Source of the DNA: Pyxicephalus adspersus | Taxonomy: Eukaryota; Chordata; Amphibia; Anura; Pyxicephalidae | Length of the DNA: 64,000 bases | Direction: 5' to 3' | Assembly (NCBI RefSeq): GCF_032062135.1 | Contig: NC_092861.1 | Coordinates: 118,539,555-118,603,554, forward strand | Shown: positions 1-24,000 of the stretch, piece after piece | Layout: each line of letters opens with the position of its first letter | How positions within the stretch are numbered: position 1 is the stretch's first letter | Notes under the pieces: model-generated | What the model was told of the DNA's origin: nothing | What the model saw: only the letters and a program-made list of their open reading frames with translations | Databases searched by the model: none | Program-made: the position numbers and the translations under genes

Positions 1-515
1 GTATGTCTGTGGTAGGGGCATCAGAGATCCTTTAGGGCAATGGACTACTATACTTTAGATGTTCTCTAAAAAGTTTGGAAACAATCTATTTAATTAGAAC
101 TTAGTGACAGAAAGGACCATTGTTCTACTGAACTGCATTTTGTACTCACAATACACAGACATAAATGCTCCACAGCCAAATATTTGTGAAATGTTGAGTA
201 ATAAAGAAAATTAACACTAAACTAACCACTGTATGTGATTTTGAGATACAATTTCCAACTTTTACAACTGATCATCTGAACCAGGACAGATACCCAGAAA
301 GTCAGATGATGTTATTTGCATAGTTACTCATGGGCAGGGACATAGAAGGCAGTATAGCTGTATAACAACCAGGTAACTAACATTTTTAAAGAATCTCATT
401 CTGGTAAAATAAGTCATTTCAAGTTAAGAGTAAAAAAATGAGTATTTTGACTCAGTTCCTAGCAGTTCCTACTGCTGCTTCCTTTCTAACGTTAACATTG
501 TTTGTACTTTTACAG
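1..515 (+). other. pygb intron (partial)
   Basis: Intronic sequence leading to the acceptor at 514-515. I see no exon or recognisable repeat in it. Confidence 0.7.
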
Positions 516-11715
<11,200 letters not shown>

Positions 11716-13015
11716 ATAGATGGAGGTGCATGTGCTCATTGTTCTCCGCTGATAGTTTGGTTGGCTCAGGATTAGTGTTTGTTCACCAGTTGTGATTGCT
11801 TTTCCTATCAGAGCATAGCCCTGCCATTGGGAAAACATTCTGACTGTATTATTCGTCACTGACTCAGTTAGGCTGCTCACAATATTAGGATTTGATGTTC
11901 ATTTTTGGCCTGGCTATGTACTAAGCCAGAGCCCTGACAGCGGCAAGACAGTGCTAATGTCATCCATAAGTCATAGGCAGTGCTTCCATAATATATTATT
12001 CAAGGAAGCAAGGGCAGTCTCTGCAATTTTTACATAGCGTACACAAACCATGTTCATGTTAAGTCATACAGGATTGAACCACTTGTAATCCACTGAATAT
12101 TAATGAACCATAGCTAGTCATTGTGCTCATTCTGTACCCGGTTTTATTTTTTAATTGTTTCCTTTTTTTATCCTGTATGAACAAATAGGAAGCACGTAAG
12201 ATGCTTCTCCTTCTGCATTTCACTTTGTCTCCATGTAGTACTGTTGTGTCATGATTTTTTAATCAAATAGCACTAATAGTTTGGTTTTATTCAGGTTTTA
12301 GCTTATGAATACATTTGGGCTATATTTTCATTGCAGTATTGCAGAGAGTAAAGGCGTTGTGCAGAATTCAGTGACTCAATCACATTGGAGTCCTAATATA
12401 AGTAATTTCTGATATGTTGCTAATGGTTCTTGCATTTTGCACATCATCACTACTCTATGCATTACCTTTTTGAAAAAGTCTGCTTGTCTAAAGATTATAA
12501 GTGGCAATGGGGACAGCTTAGATATATGAGGCTTATTCACAAAGGGCATTATCCCCTTGCAGAATAGATATGTGACCTTAAATGGACAGAAATAATGTAT
12601 CCCTCCGAGGTAGAATGGTGCGTAGAGTAAATGTTGCTATATTATAAGCCATTAGAAAAAGGCCATTTAGAGTGTCATATAAAAGTTTTAAGTACTGTAA
12701 CAAAAGCAATTTTGTAGCTGGAAAATAGTGGCACAAAGCAAACACTTTCCAAAATTGTGGTGGACCATCCGTAGGAATGTGGCCCGTCGTATCTGCTCTC
12801 CACAAAACTTGGTGAAGGGAACATTGAGTGGGCTTGGCGTGAGACTTTGTAAATCATGTGTTTGTCTTTGCAAAGATGCTGTTGTTTTAGCATTTGTGTG
12901 TGTGTGTGTGTGCGATTCCAAAGTACTGTATTTCTAACTAAAGATTTGCACGTTAACTCCACCTTTATGTTTGTGGGTCTTATTTCTTTAAATAAAACTA
13001 CTATATACTCTCTCA
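11716..13015 (+). other. pygb: pygb 3' untranslated region (inferred)
   Basis: Roughly 1.3 kb of non-coding DNA follows the stop, with no convincing ORF and no repeat I recognise. The first canonical AATAAA lies at 12991-12996, so the end is placed just after it. There is a short TG run at 12895-12912. The extent is inferred; transcript data would fix it. Confidence 0.55.
12991..12996 (+). terminator. Poly(A) signal candidate, pygb
   Basis: AATAAA in an AT-rich context about 1.28 kb after the pygb stop. It is the first canonical hexamer I found downstream of the gene. Confidence 0.5.
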
Positions 13016-13339
13016 GCCTACTGATTGGAATTTTGCTTGGTTAAAGAACACCAAAGTATTGACATGACTCTGGTAATTGGGTTTTAAAGCTGAATTTATA
13101 AGGAGCATCTGCAAAAATGCTAGCTTGTTGCAGTTCTGTCCCTTTACCAGCAATCACTTACCCACTGAATGAATGAGTGCTCTTACCTCCAAGGGTAGCA
13201 AGAGTTTTGGGGGCAGAAAAGTCATTAGTTAGCCATCCTGTAGTTACAGCAATTGAATAGAAATAGAATTTACCTGCTTCTATTTCAGTTTTGATTAGAT
13301 TGGGCGTTCTGAAAGAGAACCTGTACTGTTGGTGTAAAG

Positions 13340-13974
13340 CAGGGGTGTCAAGCTCCAGTCTGCAACATCCTTTTTTTTTGCCCCTCAAAGGAATCCTAAA
13401 TATGAACTGCCGCTGGCCCACCACTGCATTGAAATAGCGCCGCTACTACAATTCCTGGCATCACTCGCGTCTATAGACCAGCGGGCTCTCTGCCTATGCG
13501 TAGCCCCGCATTGGACTGTTTTAATAGCGGCGATATTTCAATGAAGAGAGAGTTTTACCGGCGGGCCACTCATAAGATTTAGCCTCGCATTGGCCGTGTC
13601 TGGCATTTCCAGCACTCCCCCAGCTGTACTTTTCCTTGCTACTCCAAGGCATGGACTTGAATGGTTGGATTTTCATAGAAGAAAATTGTTATTATTGTTA
13701 GCCTGTGCAAAAAGGTTACCATTGAAATTTAACTCAGAAGGCTTCACAGAGAATGAGGCATAAATTTGTTTCTTAAATAAAGAAAATTCATATGCCTCTT
13801 TCTCTATTATAGGCTTGTTCCAGATTGAATGTGAATTATTTGTTTCCATATGAAAAGGTTTTATATCTAAAGAGAAGGAAAAACTTCCTCAATTGTTTCA
13901 ATATTCTTCGAGGTTGGCCCGCGACTTTAAGTTTTTAATTTTGTCCCTCTGTGTATTTGAGTTTGACACCCCTG
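13340..13974. mobile_element. hAT nonautonomous element with exact 8-bp duplication
   Basis: The ends are CAGGGGTGTCAAGCTC and, reversed, CAGGGGTGTCAAACTC, with GTGTAAAG at 13332-13339 and 13975-13982. It is the same end type as the partial element at 63918. There is no transposase ORF. Confidence 0.9.
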
Positions 13975-14012
13975 GTGTAAAGTATTCATTGTTACTTGTA
14001 AACACTCTAAGG

Positions 14013-14230
14013 CAGTGTTTCCCAACCAGGGTTTTGTGGAAGCCTAGGGTTCCTCCAGAGGTTGTTAGGGGTTCCTTGAGCAACTTTCACCACTCAGGTC
14101 AGTTATCACTAACACAGTACTCTTTTTGGCTATCTGTAGGGGTGGCATTCTTCCCACTGGCCACACTTATGTACTGTGTTTTGTTTTTATTTCTGTCAAT
14201 ATTCCAACTGGGGACAATCCCCTTACCTCA
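14013..14230 (+). repeat. CAGTGTTTCTCAACC-family repeat, 5' part
   Basis: Begins CAGTGTTTCCCAACCAGG and carries the family blocks GGGGTTCCTTGAGCAA and TTTTTGGCTATCTGTA. Similarity fades at about 14220, so the copy is truncated or diverged. Confidence 0.65.
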
Positions 14231-15177
14231 TAAATTGGTGTCATTACAGAAATTGGGAAGAATCCTCCCCATTAAGGACACAGATTGCAATGAAACCGGT
14301 TCATTTATTAAAGGAGGAAAAGGGCTGAAATTGCTGTCTGTGCTCTGGTGGGAAGAGTTTCCCTAATTTGATGAAATGAGAGGAAAGAAGGAAATAATTC
14401 TTTAGATGACACCTAACATAAACAGCCAAATGAGCTTTCTACACTTTTTCAAATGCTAACATGACAGAGTAACACTCCATCCACAACATTGCTTACTGAT
14501 GGAAAAACCTTCATATGTGAATAAGAAACCTGGAGCCAGAAATCAATCCTGATGTCATCTTCCTCTGTTCAGGTTATAAAATAGAGGCACATGGGTCGAA
14601 TTTGCTGAAACAATACCGTCACCCAATATCTGTTTTTTATTGATGAGGTCTAATACTAGTTTATTATTTTCTGAGTCCCAGACCTGAAACAAGCATTTAG
14701 AAAATGAAATTTACAGTCATAATTTTATCTATTTGCTTCACTCAAACCTTTACACAGATGACTAGATTCCCTCCGCAATGCCACAACTACTTTACCAGCT
14801 TGTGTAAAATATATCTAAAGGTTACCTTCATGCAAATATATCCCAATTCGCTTTACCAGGGCCATACACAGGAACAGATTTTCATCACAGAGGTCTTTAG
14901 GTCCACAACATGCAATTTAGGTAGTATGACATGTTAGAATTACCCTTTTTTGTTGAACAATTTTTTGTTTTACTGGCCCTTACTTAAGGAAGAATAATTT
15001 GACAATGTATAGAAAAGTTTATTAGATGACCGCATTTCTACTGTCACTTAAAAAAAGAGGGTGCAACAAGTCAAAACAGTTTTTTCTCCGCTGCCTAAAG
15101 GCCTGCTGGTAGAACTGGCACTGGTGATACACATACAGTTGAGTCAGTAAAACAAACACTAATATTTGATTGTAGGT

Positions 15178-15690
15178 TCACAACCTTTTTTGGGTCGGAG
15201 CCCACTTTTCCAAGGAGTGATTCCATAGCGCCCCCCTTTGGTGCACTATATTATATATAGAAAAACAAAGATTTTTAAAATATTTCATTAGAAGATATTA
15301 ACAATATTGGTGTATTACTCAAAATAATTAATTTAAAAAAAAGAAAATATTAATATTAGCAAGATGAGGTTGGTGGTAAGTGGCCAGCTATGTGTAACAA
15401 GCACCCTCCAGCCGCTCAGTCCCTCCCACAGCAGCGTCTGCAGATTTGACTCCAGGCGGCAGTGAGCAGTACTGAGCGTCTCCCCCTATGCAAGGTTCAA
15501 TGGCATGAGGAAGGGGTAACCACAGTGCCACCTCCAGTCTGATTGCAGCCTTTAAGTTTGGTGGGCAGGCAAATATATATTTGAGGCACCATAGCACAGA
15601 CAATTGGCAGCACCCTAAGGCTCAATGCCATGGAAGTGGACCCCAGTTGTCCCTAATATGCAAACTCAATTTGGGGACCCTGGTCTTGAA
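15178..15690. repeat. Possible hAT-like repeat
   Basis: Begins GGTTCACAACCTTTTTTGGG and ends near GGGGACCCTGGTC, resembling the GGTTCTCAACC ends of hAT elements. No clear target duplication was found, so the limits are approximate. Confidence 0.35.
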
Positions 15691-15757
15691 ATAGCCAATC
15701 ACCACAATTTTTACTTCATACAGAAGTGTAGATAACCATTTTTTTCTTAAATAAATG

Positions 15758-16080
15758 CCTTTTTAAAAAAAAAAAAAAAAAAAAAACGGCGAAGACCCTC
15801 CCATTCTGTCATTACCGCCGCGGCAGTAAAGACCGAATGGTAAGGCAGAACCTCCTGGGATACGCACGTCACAAATTCCATGTTTGAGCTCCGAGAACAG
15901 GCATGCGCGGGGGGTACTTTTCAGCCCCCACCGATGACCGAACACTTTTGAGCCGCCATATGCAAATACCGGGCAGCTCAACAGAGGAGGAAGAGTTTGG
16001 CAGCACACGGGGAGAGGGATCCCCGTACTTATTGCTCAAGGGGGTGGTGGCTGGTCCTCAACGCCCCCTCAATATATCTT
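15758..16080. repeat. Poly(A) run followed by GC-rich repeat
   Basis: About 24 A residues precede a GC-rich block containing CCTCCTGGGATACGCACGTC. A related block, inverted, lies at about 37210-37250 inside the element at 37010-37519, so this is a dispersed family rather than a gene or CpG island. Confidence 0.5.
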
Positions 16081-16409
16081 GGACAAGAAATCCCCCCTTA
16101 GATTTTCTCAGCGCCCACCAGTACCGCTCCTTATGGAAACCTATGTTTTAGATTGTAATAAGGTGAACTCATAAGAAAAATACATGAAAGAATAGGATCA
16201 TTTACTGAAGAGGGATTCTAATGGAAATGGAACCAAGGACCTCATCACTGTGTGTCCACAGTGCTATCCACCATCCAAAACACAAACGTTACATATTTAA
16301 TAGTAATATTATACAGAAAACTAGAATATTTTTAAAATTAGTGGCAGGGGTTGCAAGTGAAGGAGTAAATAAACAAAGGTCTTCATCACTATGTTGCAGT
16401 CATAAAATA

Positions 16410-17535
16410 CTGTGCAAAAGTTTTGGGGAGATATGAAAAAATTCTGTAAAATAAAAATACTTGCACAATTATAAAATTCTAATAGTTTATTATTAACAGT
16501 TTACAAAATGAAAAGTGAGCTTATAGAAGAAAACTCTAAATCAAATCGATATTTACCGTGACTACCCTTTGCCTTCAAACCAGCATCAATTCCCATAGGC
16601 CCACAGGGATTTTTAAAGTGCTAATGATCATCATTTCCATACATTTCTGATTTAGTAATTGAAGCAAAAAAAGCTGAATGAGACTTTAAAAATGGGTGAG
16701 AAACAGCCACACTTCTGCCAAGGTGAGGTTTCGGAAGACAGTTTCATGTCACAGGTCATTCTCTATGGCAAGTCTGAACATTAACAAGACATAGGGTAAG
16801 TATACTACATTAGCAATGCATCTCCCAGGCAAAGATTTCAAAGCAGACTGGGGTTTCATGATGTGCTCTTTTGAAGAAGTGCAAAAGTAATGGGCAGGGT
16901 TTAGAACCAAATATGTGGTGGTTGGTCAAGGAAACTTAGTGAAGCCAGATGAAGGACATCATGCTTACTTCCCTTTAAAATCAGAAGATGGCCAACAGAG
17001 CCATCAGCTCAGAACAGGCAGAAACCTGCGAGACCCAGGTGTATTAATTTGTTCAAAATTATTGGTGCCCTCAATGCTAAGAAATAGAAGCAAACACTTA
17101 TCCATCATGCAATATCATCAGGGAGGTATTTACCTGGCCCCAAATTTATTCTATAGCATGACAATGACCTCAAGCATACAGCTAAAGTCATAAAAAAATT
17201 ACCTTCAGCAAAAAGAAGAACAAGGAGTCCAGGAAGTGATGGTATGGCCCAGGATTTGGGGAAGACTACATCCAGAGATCTGTGGTTAGTTCTCCAAGAT
17301 GTTTGAAACAACCTACAGTACCTACCAAGGTGCTATGTTCAAGTGTACCTAGAAGAGTCAATGCTGGTTTGAACACAAAGGGTGGTTACATCAAAGATTG
17401 GTTTGATGTAAGTTTTCTTTCTGGTTAGCTAACTTTGCATTTTGTAAATTGATAAAAATATAATTAACATTTACATTTATGAAAACATTCTGAGTTTACA
17501 GTATTTTTTCACCCTTCCCTGAAACCTTTGCACAG
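16410..17535 (+). mobile_element. Decayed Tc1-like transposon
   Basis: The left end CTGTGCAAAAGTTTTGGG (after TA) and the right end AACCTTTGCACAG are inverted. About 1.1 kb long, it carries a broken transposase. A conceptual stretch near 17157-17200 reads DNDLKHTAKVIK, matching the HDNDPKHTAK motif of Tc1 transposases, but the frame is interrupted by stops and shifts throughout. Inactive. Confidence 0.82.
16915..17290 (+). pseudogene. Tc1 transposase remnant
   Basis: Degenerate coding segment inside the element at 16410-17535. The DNDLKHTAK-like motif (part of the DDE catalytic region) is recognisable across several frames, with stop codons and indels. I do not reconstruct the original frame. 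Confidence 0.7.
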
Positions 17536-19473
17536 TTTTGTATATTCAAAGATTTGTGCTCCTTTTCTCTATGCATGAATTTCGCCACATATTTTTGTAT
17601 CTTTATACCCTTATGGTCCAGAGCAACATTTACATGTGTTATTACTTATGAGACCAAAGTAATACATCAATTTGCACAGCCTGTTGCTGTTCAATGCACT
17701 GAACACACACAATATATGAAAAAGAAATAATGTATTTTGACTCCTGCTGTGAACAAAAAAAAAAAAAAAAACCTTGACATCATTACAAAACTCCCTTTAC
17801 TATGGGAATAGCCACATTTACTACTTTTACTCCAGGCACTGAAGATGAAAACATTACATTTCTTTTTATGCAAGTTAATCCAATAGACTGTTTTTATGTA
17901 GTAGAATAATAAAGAAAAACCAGAAAACTTCAGATTTCAAGCACGTCTGTGCTGGCCATTGCTTTGTAAAATACACAAAAGAAGTGACATTCTACTTGTT
18001 AAGTTTAGGCATGTCTGCAGTATCACAGACAAACCCGAAGGGAAGTTTTGCTTTTTTCTGTCCTGGCAAGTTCACAACAGCTTATTGTGTAACTGTGCTG
18101 ACTGCCATTTCATAAGAGAACAGAAGGAGGTCCTGGGGTACAAAATGCGCACCCTTTAGTGGCCCCTTCATTAAGTAGAAATATTCTTCTTCTCTTACCT
18201 CCCTTCTAATGAAAATTATCCAGTTTTTAAATTCTGTCACTAATAAAATAATGTTTTGGTTTTTTATATATAAAATAGTTATAATATAATATATAAAAGC
18301 TGCTCAGTTGACTCCATGAGACTTTTTAACTTCCATAACTTTAGGATGTGTTTGATGTCACCCCCTTCCCCAGCAGTGGCTCCTCTCTGAAAACTCTACA
18401 TCACTGGTAGGTCCCTGCAGCCCTGGGGAGACATATTAGAAGCAAAGGAGTCACAGTAGAAGATAAGGTAAAAATGTAATGAAAGAGAAATCATTCAAAA
18501 GAATGCTAATTCTCTGATCTTTTAGTTGCGTAGTTTCAGATGTATACCTGAAACAAGTATGGAGAGACCCATGCCACAATGAGCTGAACAGATGAACTGC
18601 ATACTACTGGGTTACTGATTCAGGAGGTATTAAAATGCAACAGGATATGTGGTATTTTTAGAACCAAGTTAGAAATGGCAGGCAGCAGGTTCATGTTAAA
18701 CTGAACCAATCTACATTTTGCAAGATTCAAACTGAGCATATTATGTTTTTTTTTTATCTTATAGAACTAGTCATGTTTGAAAGTTCTCTCTATACTACAG
18801 AACTTAGTGCCTTCTGACCACAAGCGGTAACCTTCTTAAGTTTTTAGCCAAAACCAGTTAATTTTCTTGTTATCATATCATGCAAGTAAATCATATAATT
18901 TGACCAGTTATGTTGCCACAATAGTCACAGTCTGAACTAGAATAGGAGCAAATGTTTCTTTCTCCTATGTGACAGCGCTAAGGCTTGGTGACTGCCATTC
19001 CAGCCCCTAGCATTGGGGGAAGGAAGAAACTCTTGACTTGGATCTGACACAGCGCTAACTTCATTTTCTTGGATACAGACGTGACATAAGCCGTGTAGAT
19101 AAAAGTCATGATGAAATGATTCCTGTTAACAAGTGTTCATGTGAACCTATATTACATTTTATCTTTCCATGCATTCCAAACATGTTCCTAGAGATTGGCT
19201 GACTGCTGCACTGACTACAGATGGGATTGTAAAGACACAGTGGATGCGGACTACCTGATGCACATGTGTTTTTCAGTGTATGGTCCTTTCATATTCAATG
19301 GCACTATATTATTCATATAATTCCCTGAACATACCCACCAGGTTAGATCATTTGTGGCTCCCTGACAATGAGACATGCATCATTTATATTAGATGACATT
19401 TATTTAGCATCTTTACAATCCTATAGGGGTCAGCAGGAAGAACTAAAGTGCTCAGTGGGGGACAATCTAAATA

Positions 19474-19690
19474 AAAGGTGTCCCCAACCCCGATCATTAA
19501 TGTGCCGCCATGTCGCTGGTACAAATCCCAGGCTCAGGGCGGGTTGTGTAGACTGGGCAGGTTCTGGCATCATGACATCACTCTGGAGGAAGTTTCCCCC
19601 CCTTTGAGTGACATACGGCTCCCCGCACATGTGCGGTCTGGAGTCTGTGCATTTAGTGGTCCGCAAGCTCCAAAAGGTTAAGGGACTGCT
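19474..19690. mobile_element. hAT-like element, GGTGTCCCCAACC end type
   Basis: The left end GGTGTCCCCAACCCC pairs imperfectly with the reversed right end AGCAGTCCCTTAACC. The interior shares GTGGTCCGCAAGCTCC-like and CATCATGACATCACT-like blocks with the element at 55751. No clean duplication was found. Confidence 0.5.
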
Positions 19691-20871
19691 TCTATACATC
19701 ACTCACTAGAAATGTGTGTATCTATTGTCATCTTTAGCTAACTGGCATCAGTATTCAGTTGCGTTAGCTAAATGGTAATTTTAGAGTAAACTGACACAGT
19801 TGCAGTATTGTTACATGCAACAGGAGATGCATCTGCCAACCATTGGAATGTTGGCTTCCTGAACCCGCTCCATGGTTCTACCCGCTGGCACCCACTTCAC
19901 TACAAGACACAGTAAAGATGTAGGGTCTATTGGGGGAAGCATACTACTCAATGGAGAGCCAAGCATCTGAAACACCTAGAAGTGTGCCACTTTCTGCCAG
20001 CAGTATCTCTTTAAGACAGCGGAGCGTGTAGGTAAACTTTAAAAGCCTTCTGTTCCCAGGCATCATATTTAAACCCTTATTTGGAGAGAAAGGGTAACTT
20101 TAAATGTTAAACATTAATTGTGAAAATAAATGTCACATACATGTCAAGACCACATAGGTAGTAGGGCTAGGCTGTTCACCCCAGGAAGCCTAGACCTGCG
20201 CCTGTTGTTCACAGTGCAGCCCAGACTTCTTCCCAATCAGTTTTTTTTTTTTTTGGTGCCGTTTAGGGCTTCCAAAAAACAGAAAATGTCAGAACCTACT
20301 AAAACTAAGCCAACGAACCTACTAAACTAACGCATAGATTTTCAAACATGTCCAATGCTGACCAGACTTATCACCAACAGACACATGTTGTCTGTTTCTC
20401 AGGCTGCAGAGGAATGTTTGTGAGCACGCCCAGGGAATTTAAAAGATTCACCTGGCTTCTTTACTGCAGTGTGAGAGCGCTGCATTACTGGGGTGGATCC
20501 AAGGTTCCGGAAGGTAGATGATAAATGTTTGGGTAACACAAACAGGACCTTTCCAGGTTGACTGAGAGACCTTTTGTCACAACATAGATTAAACATTATA
20601 TAGAACATATAGAACATCAGGATCATCATGGTATTAATGAAGTGCATTCGAGCACAAATCATTATACTTTTGTTATAAATATGTTATAAAAGACATTTGC
20701 CACTGTCAATAAAATGCAAAAGTTATAAAACTGAACACTTGCAGCGCACGTGACAGTAATGTCAGCCTGTTACCTAATTCTTTGTTTGGGAGGTTACACA
20801 AGCTTCATCTGAGCCATTTTTTTTGCATGGGGCTTTGTTGACACCCCCTGTCCCACCCCTCCTCCTCTCCA

Positions 20872-20877
20872 TATATT
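20872..20877 (+). promoter_or_regulatory. TATA-like box of the SOUL-family gene
   Basis: TATATT about 49 bases before the ATG at 20921. A start site 25-30 bases downstream would leave a 5' leader of about 20 bases. Confidence 0.5.
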
Positions 20878-20920
20878 AGCAGCACAGTAAGACCAGGCAT
20901 CTGTGTGCAAGAAGATAGAC

Positions 20921-21076
20921 ATGGAGATGAAGTATCTGCTGCTGATCAGCCTGCTGCTTGGGCTGGGGACTTCAGAAACAACTGAAAAACAACCTGAACT
21001 CCCCAATGGGTACCAGAAACCAGAATTTTGTCAGAAGGCAGACTGCCCCAAATATGAAGTGGTGAAGCAATATGAT
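20921..21076 (+). CDS. SOUL-family exon 1: signal peptide and N-terminus
   Basis: 52 codons: a leader rich in Leu, then ELPNGYQKPEFCQKADCPKY and EVVKQYD. It contains two Cys in CQKADC. The donor is gtaagt. Upstream in-frame codons lack another ATG before the TATA-like box. Confidence 0.88.
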
Positions 21077-24000
21077 GTAAGTGTGTTTTCTATGTTTTTG
21101 TAATATTTAAAAAAAAATGAGTAGGATGAAAAATTGTGCACACTAGTAATATTGTATCAATTTACTGTATCATTCTGATGCTCTGTATTTCTGGTCTTTC
21201 TGTTGTATTTCATTTAAATGTAGATGTTTTGGTTGCTTTTCATATCTCTCTCTCATGTCTGTTGCTTTCCTCCAAGTGCATTCTATTACTGTCTGTGTTA
21301 CCTTTCACCTTCCTGTGCTTGCACAGTCTATATATGTCCCTTGTCACTGTATCCTGGTCACTATGCAATATTTCTTCTTCTTGCACCCTGTCCATTTTCC
21401 TACACTATATTCATGCCCTGGTCTTTATTCTTTGTTGCTTGTTCTATGTCTCAATGTCTTATCTCAACAATTAAGCAGAGATTAGAATACGCTATCACCC
21501 CATTGGGAGTGTATTGTTTCCAGTGAGTCAGTCTTATAGACTTTAATTGTAAGGAAAAAAAAAAACAGTAAAACATTGAATAGCTTTGAATAAAGTAATT
21601 AACATCAAACTTTTAAAAAGTTTAAAATCACTGTACATTCACTGTAAGCAAATCTTTTCTTTCATTATAAATGCTTGGTGACTGACCCAGCTCTGTCACA
21701 TACATCTACATAGATGGAAGTACTGGACACTTTTGGTCTTGCATAGGCAAAGTAAAGGTTTGTTTTGAGGGGGCTTAAAAGGAGTAGATCTGAATTTTAA
21801 CTTGAGAGGGGGAATATGTGGGTGATTAAAAGCAATGAATAATTAAACTTTAAAAGTTAATAGCCATGATTAGCGAAGAATGCAATGGCTGAAGATAGTT
21901 GCCCTGTATTATGTATACAGTATATGTGGTTGCTTATATATATAGTCACAGCAACTTGTATCAGTGTAGAAAGTTATCACACTTTTATGAAAATTGCAAG
22001 CTTTGTTCCAATTAGTGAGCAACTGTGTATTTGGAGAATTAATCTGTATGTGATATATACATTTAATTGGATGAGCTCTCCTGATGTATTTCAGAATTTC
22101 GAACTCCGTGCTTATGAAGCCATTCGCTGGGTAAGAACTCCACTTGAAAGTGACTTCTTTGGCCTAGAGATGGTGAAAAGCTTCAGACGCTTGTTCAAGT
22201 ATATCACTGGGTCAAATGTTGAAGGTATGATACTTGATTACTTTTGTTCTTAAACACTGACTCCCTTGTTGGGCTAGACAGTGTAAGTTGTAACGGTAAA
22301 TAGGGAGCATACCCTAGACCAGTGCAAGAAGAGGCAGAGCGGGAGCTGATCATGGACCATAAGGGAAGGAGGTTAACGCAGAATGGCAGCTAACAATTGT
22401 ACCTGGGGGAATAGAGGGATAAAGAAGGCAAACAGGGAAGCCAAGGCTGACTGTGTTCCTTTTGAAGTTTATACAGAACAGGGACTAGGGGCCAAGGACT
22501 GGGGGTAAAGAGTGGATGTTGGGATGGTGCTGATCATAGACTGAGAGGAAATGGGCCATTATTTTTCCCTTCTGTGGGTGGAACTACAGGAAACAAACTA
22601 TGAGTATTTCATTATTAATTACATATAGGGTAGCTTTATAGTACACATTATACAATTGCCATAGGGATGCACTATTCCATTGCTGACAGAGGTGGCTGTA
22701 CCAAAGACAAGAGACCTCAATACATTGTTTAGTTTGTGAGAAGGAGAACTGGCATAGGTTCAACAGAAGAACAGTTGCAATAGTGACTGGGCCAGTGCTT
22801 CCACAGAACCCTCCATCACTGTTGGACCGTGGGATGGGTGGATATTGACGGATGCAAGGGGTCGGGCTCTGTAGGCACACCCAAAAGAGGCAGTGCCGTC
22901 TGGCACTCGGGGTGGAGTGAGTTGCTTGGTCTACCCCAGGTCCAGGTACATTGCACCGCTGCTATTTGGGTGGGTCAGCACTGAGGGTACAACATCTGAA
23001 CATACTGGCCCCTCCCCTTAGTACAGGCCCATTTTTTACATTTTTACATGTCAGACCCTCCCTCTCATTACCAGATTAACCCTATCCTCCGTGCAGAAAT
23101 TACTACAAAGCCCCCAGGACAGATCCCCAATTAATTTACATGATTACCATGCTGGTACTCTGCTGCCATGACTTTGCAGAGAGTGTTGGGCAGGAGATCA
23201 TCTGCTGAGACCCATCAAAGATAGCAGCTACGTGTAGGACCAAGTGTCCCTCTGATTGACTCCAGTACTAATTCAGAGGGGGTTGTCTTGAAGGGGCTGT
23301 CCACCGTGCCCCTTTAACCTTGCAAATATTGCTGCTGAAGGCTCATTTCCCGTCATGGTACGTCCAGCCATTGGTACACTGTAAAAGCTAACATTCATAC
23401 TCATCCCATCACAAAAAAATGATTAATGAAGCCTTTGTTACCCGTAAAAGCAGTAAATGCTTGACATTCTTGCACAGTTCACAAGCTGCTGTCATTACAA
23501 AACCCACAGGGAAAACAATTTCAGGGCTGTAGGGCTCCTGGGTTCCCCACATCTCCTAATGGTTCATACCTCCTATAAAATTATACACGATGTGCAGGAG
23601 GAGCTGCAGGCGAACCATAAGACTGATCTCTAAAGTGTCCATCTAGAGGACTTAAGTGGATAAGAACATGCAGTTAGGTTAATTGGCTCCCCCCTCAAAC
23701 TGACCTTAGACTATGGTAATGACATATGACTATGGTAGGGACATTGGGTTGTAAGCTCCTTTGAGAAACAGCTAGTGACATGACTATGGCGCTGCATATT
23801 ATGTCGGCGCTATATACTGTGTAATAATAACTCCGAGGTTGCCTCAAGAAATGTACTTCTTGCCTTTTATTACCAATTTAAAGACCGGGAAACTTGAAAT
23901 GAAAAATAGGAATGTGAATGACAAATTGTAACAATTCTCTCTGCTTTCAGGAGTTTTGGAGGCTATGCCTTAGATCCTACTTTCTTCAAAGAAGCTCAAT

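Larger units (their letters stand above)
13016..20870. other. Intergenic region between pygb and the SOUL-family gene
   Basis: About 7.9 kb with no convincing exon on either strand. Recognisable contents are the hAT element at 13340, the repeat at 14013, a GC-rich repeat after a poly(A) run near 15758-16080, a decayed Tc1 element at 16410-17535 and a hAT-like element near 19474. The intervals 14231-15170 and 17536-19470 show nothing I can assign. Confidence 0.6.

Noticed and set aside
13893..14366. 157-codon open frame on the plus strand
   Set aside because: It spans the right end of the hAT element at 13340-13974 and the start of the repeat at 14013, with no protein similarity.
20903..20920. 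Upstream GTG start for the SOUL-family gene
   Set aside because: A GTG start is not expected in a vertebrate mRNA. The ATG at 20921 has a good context and starts the signal peptide directly.
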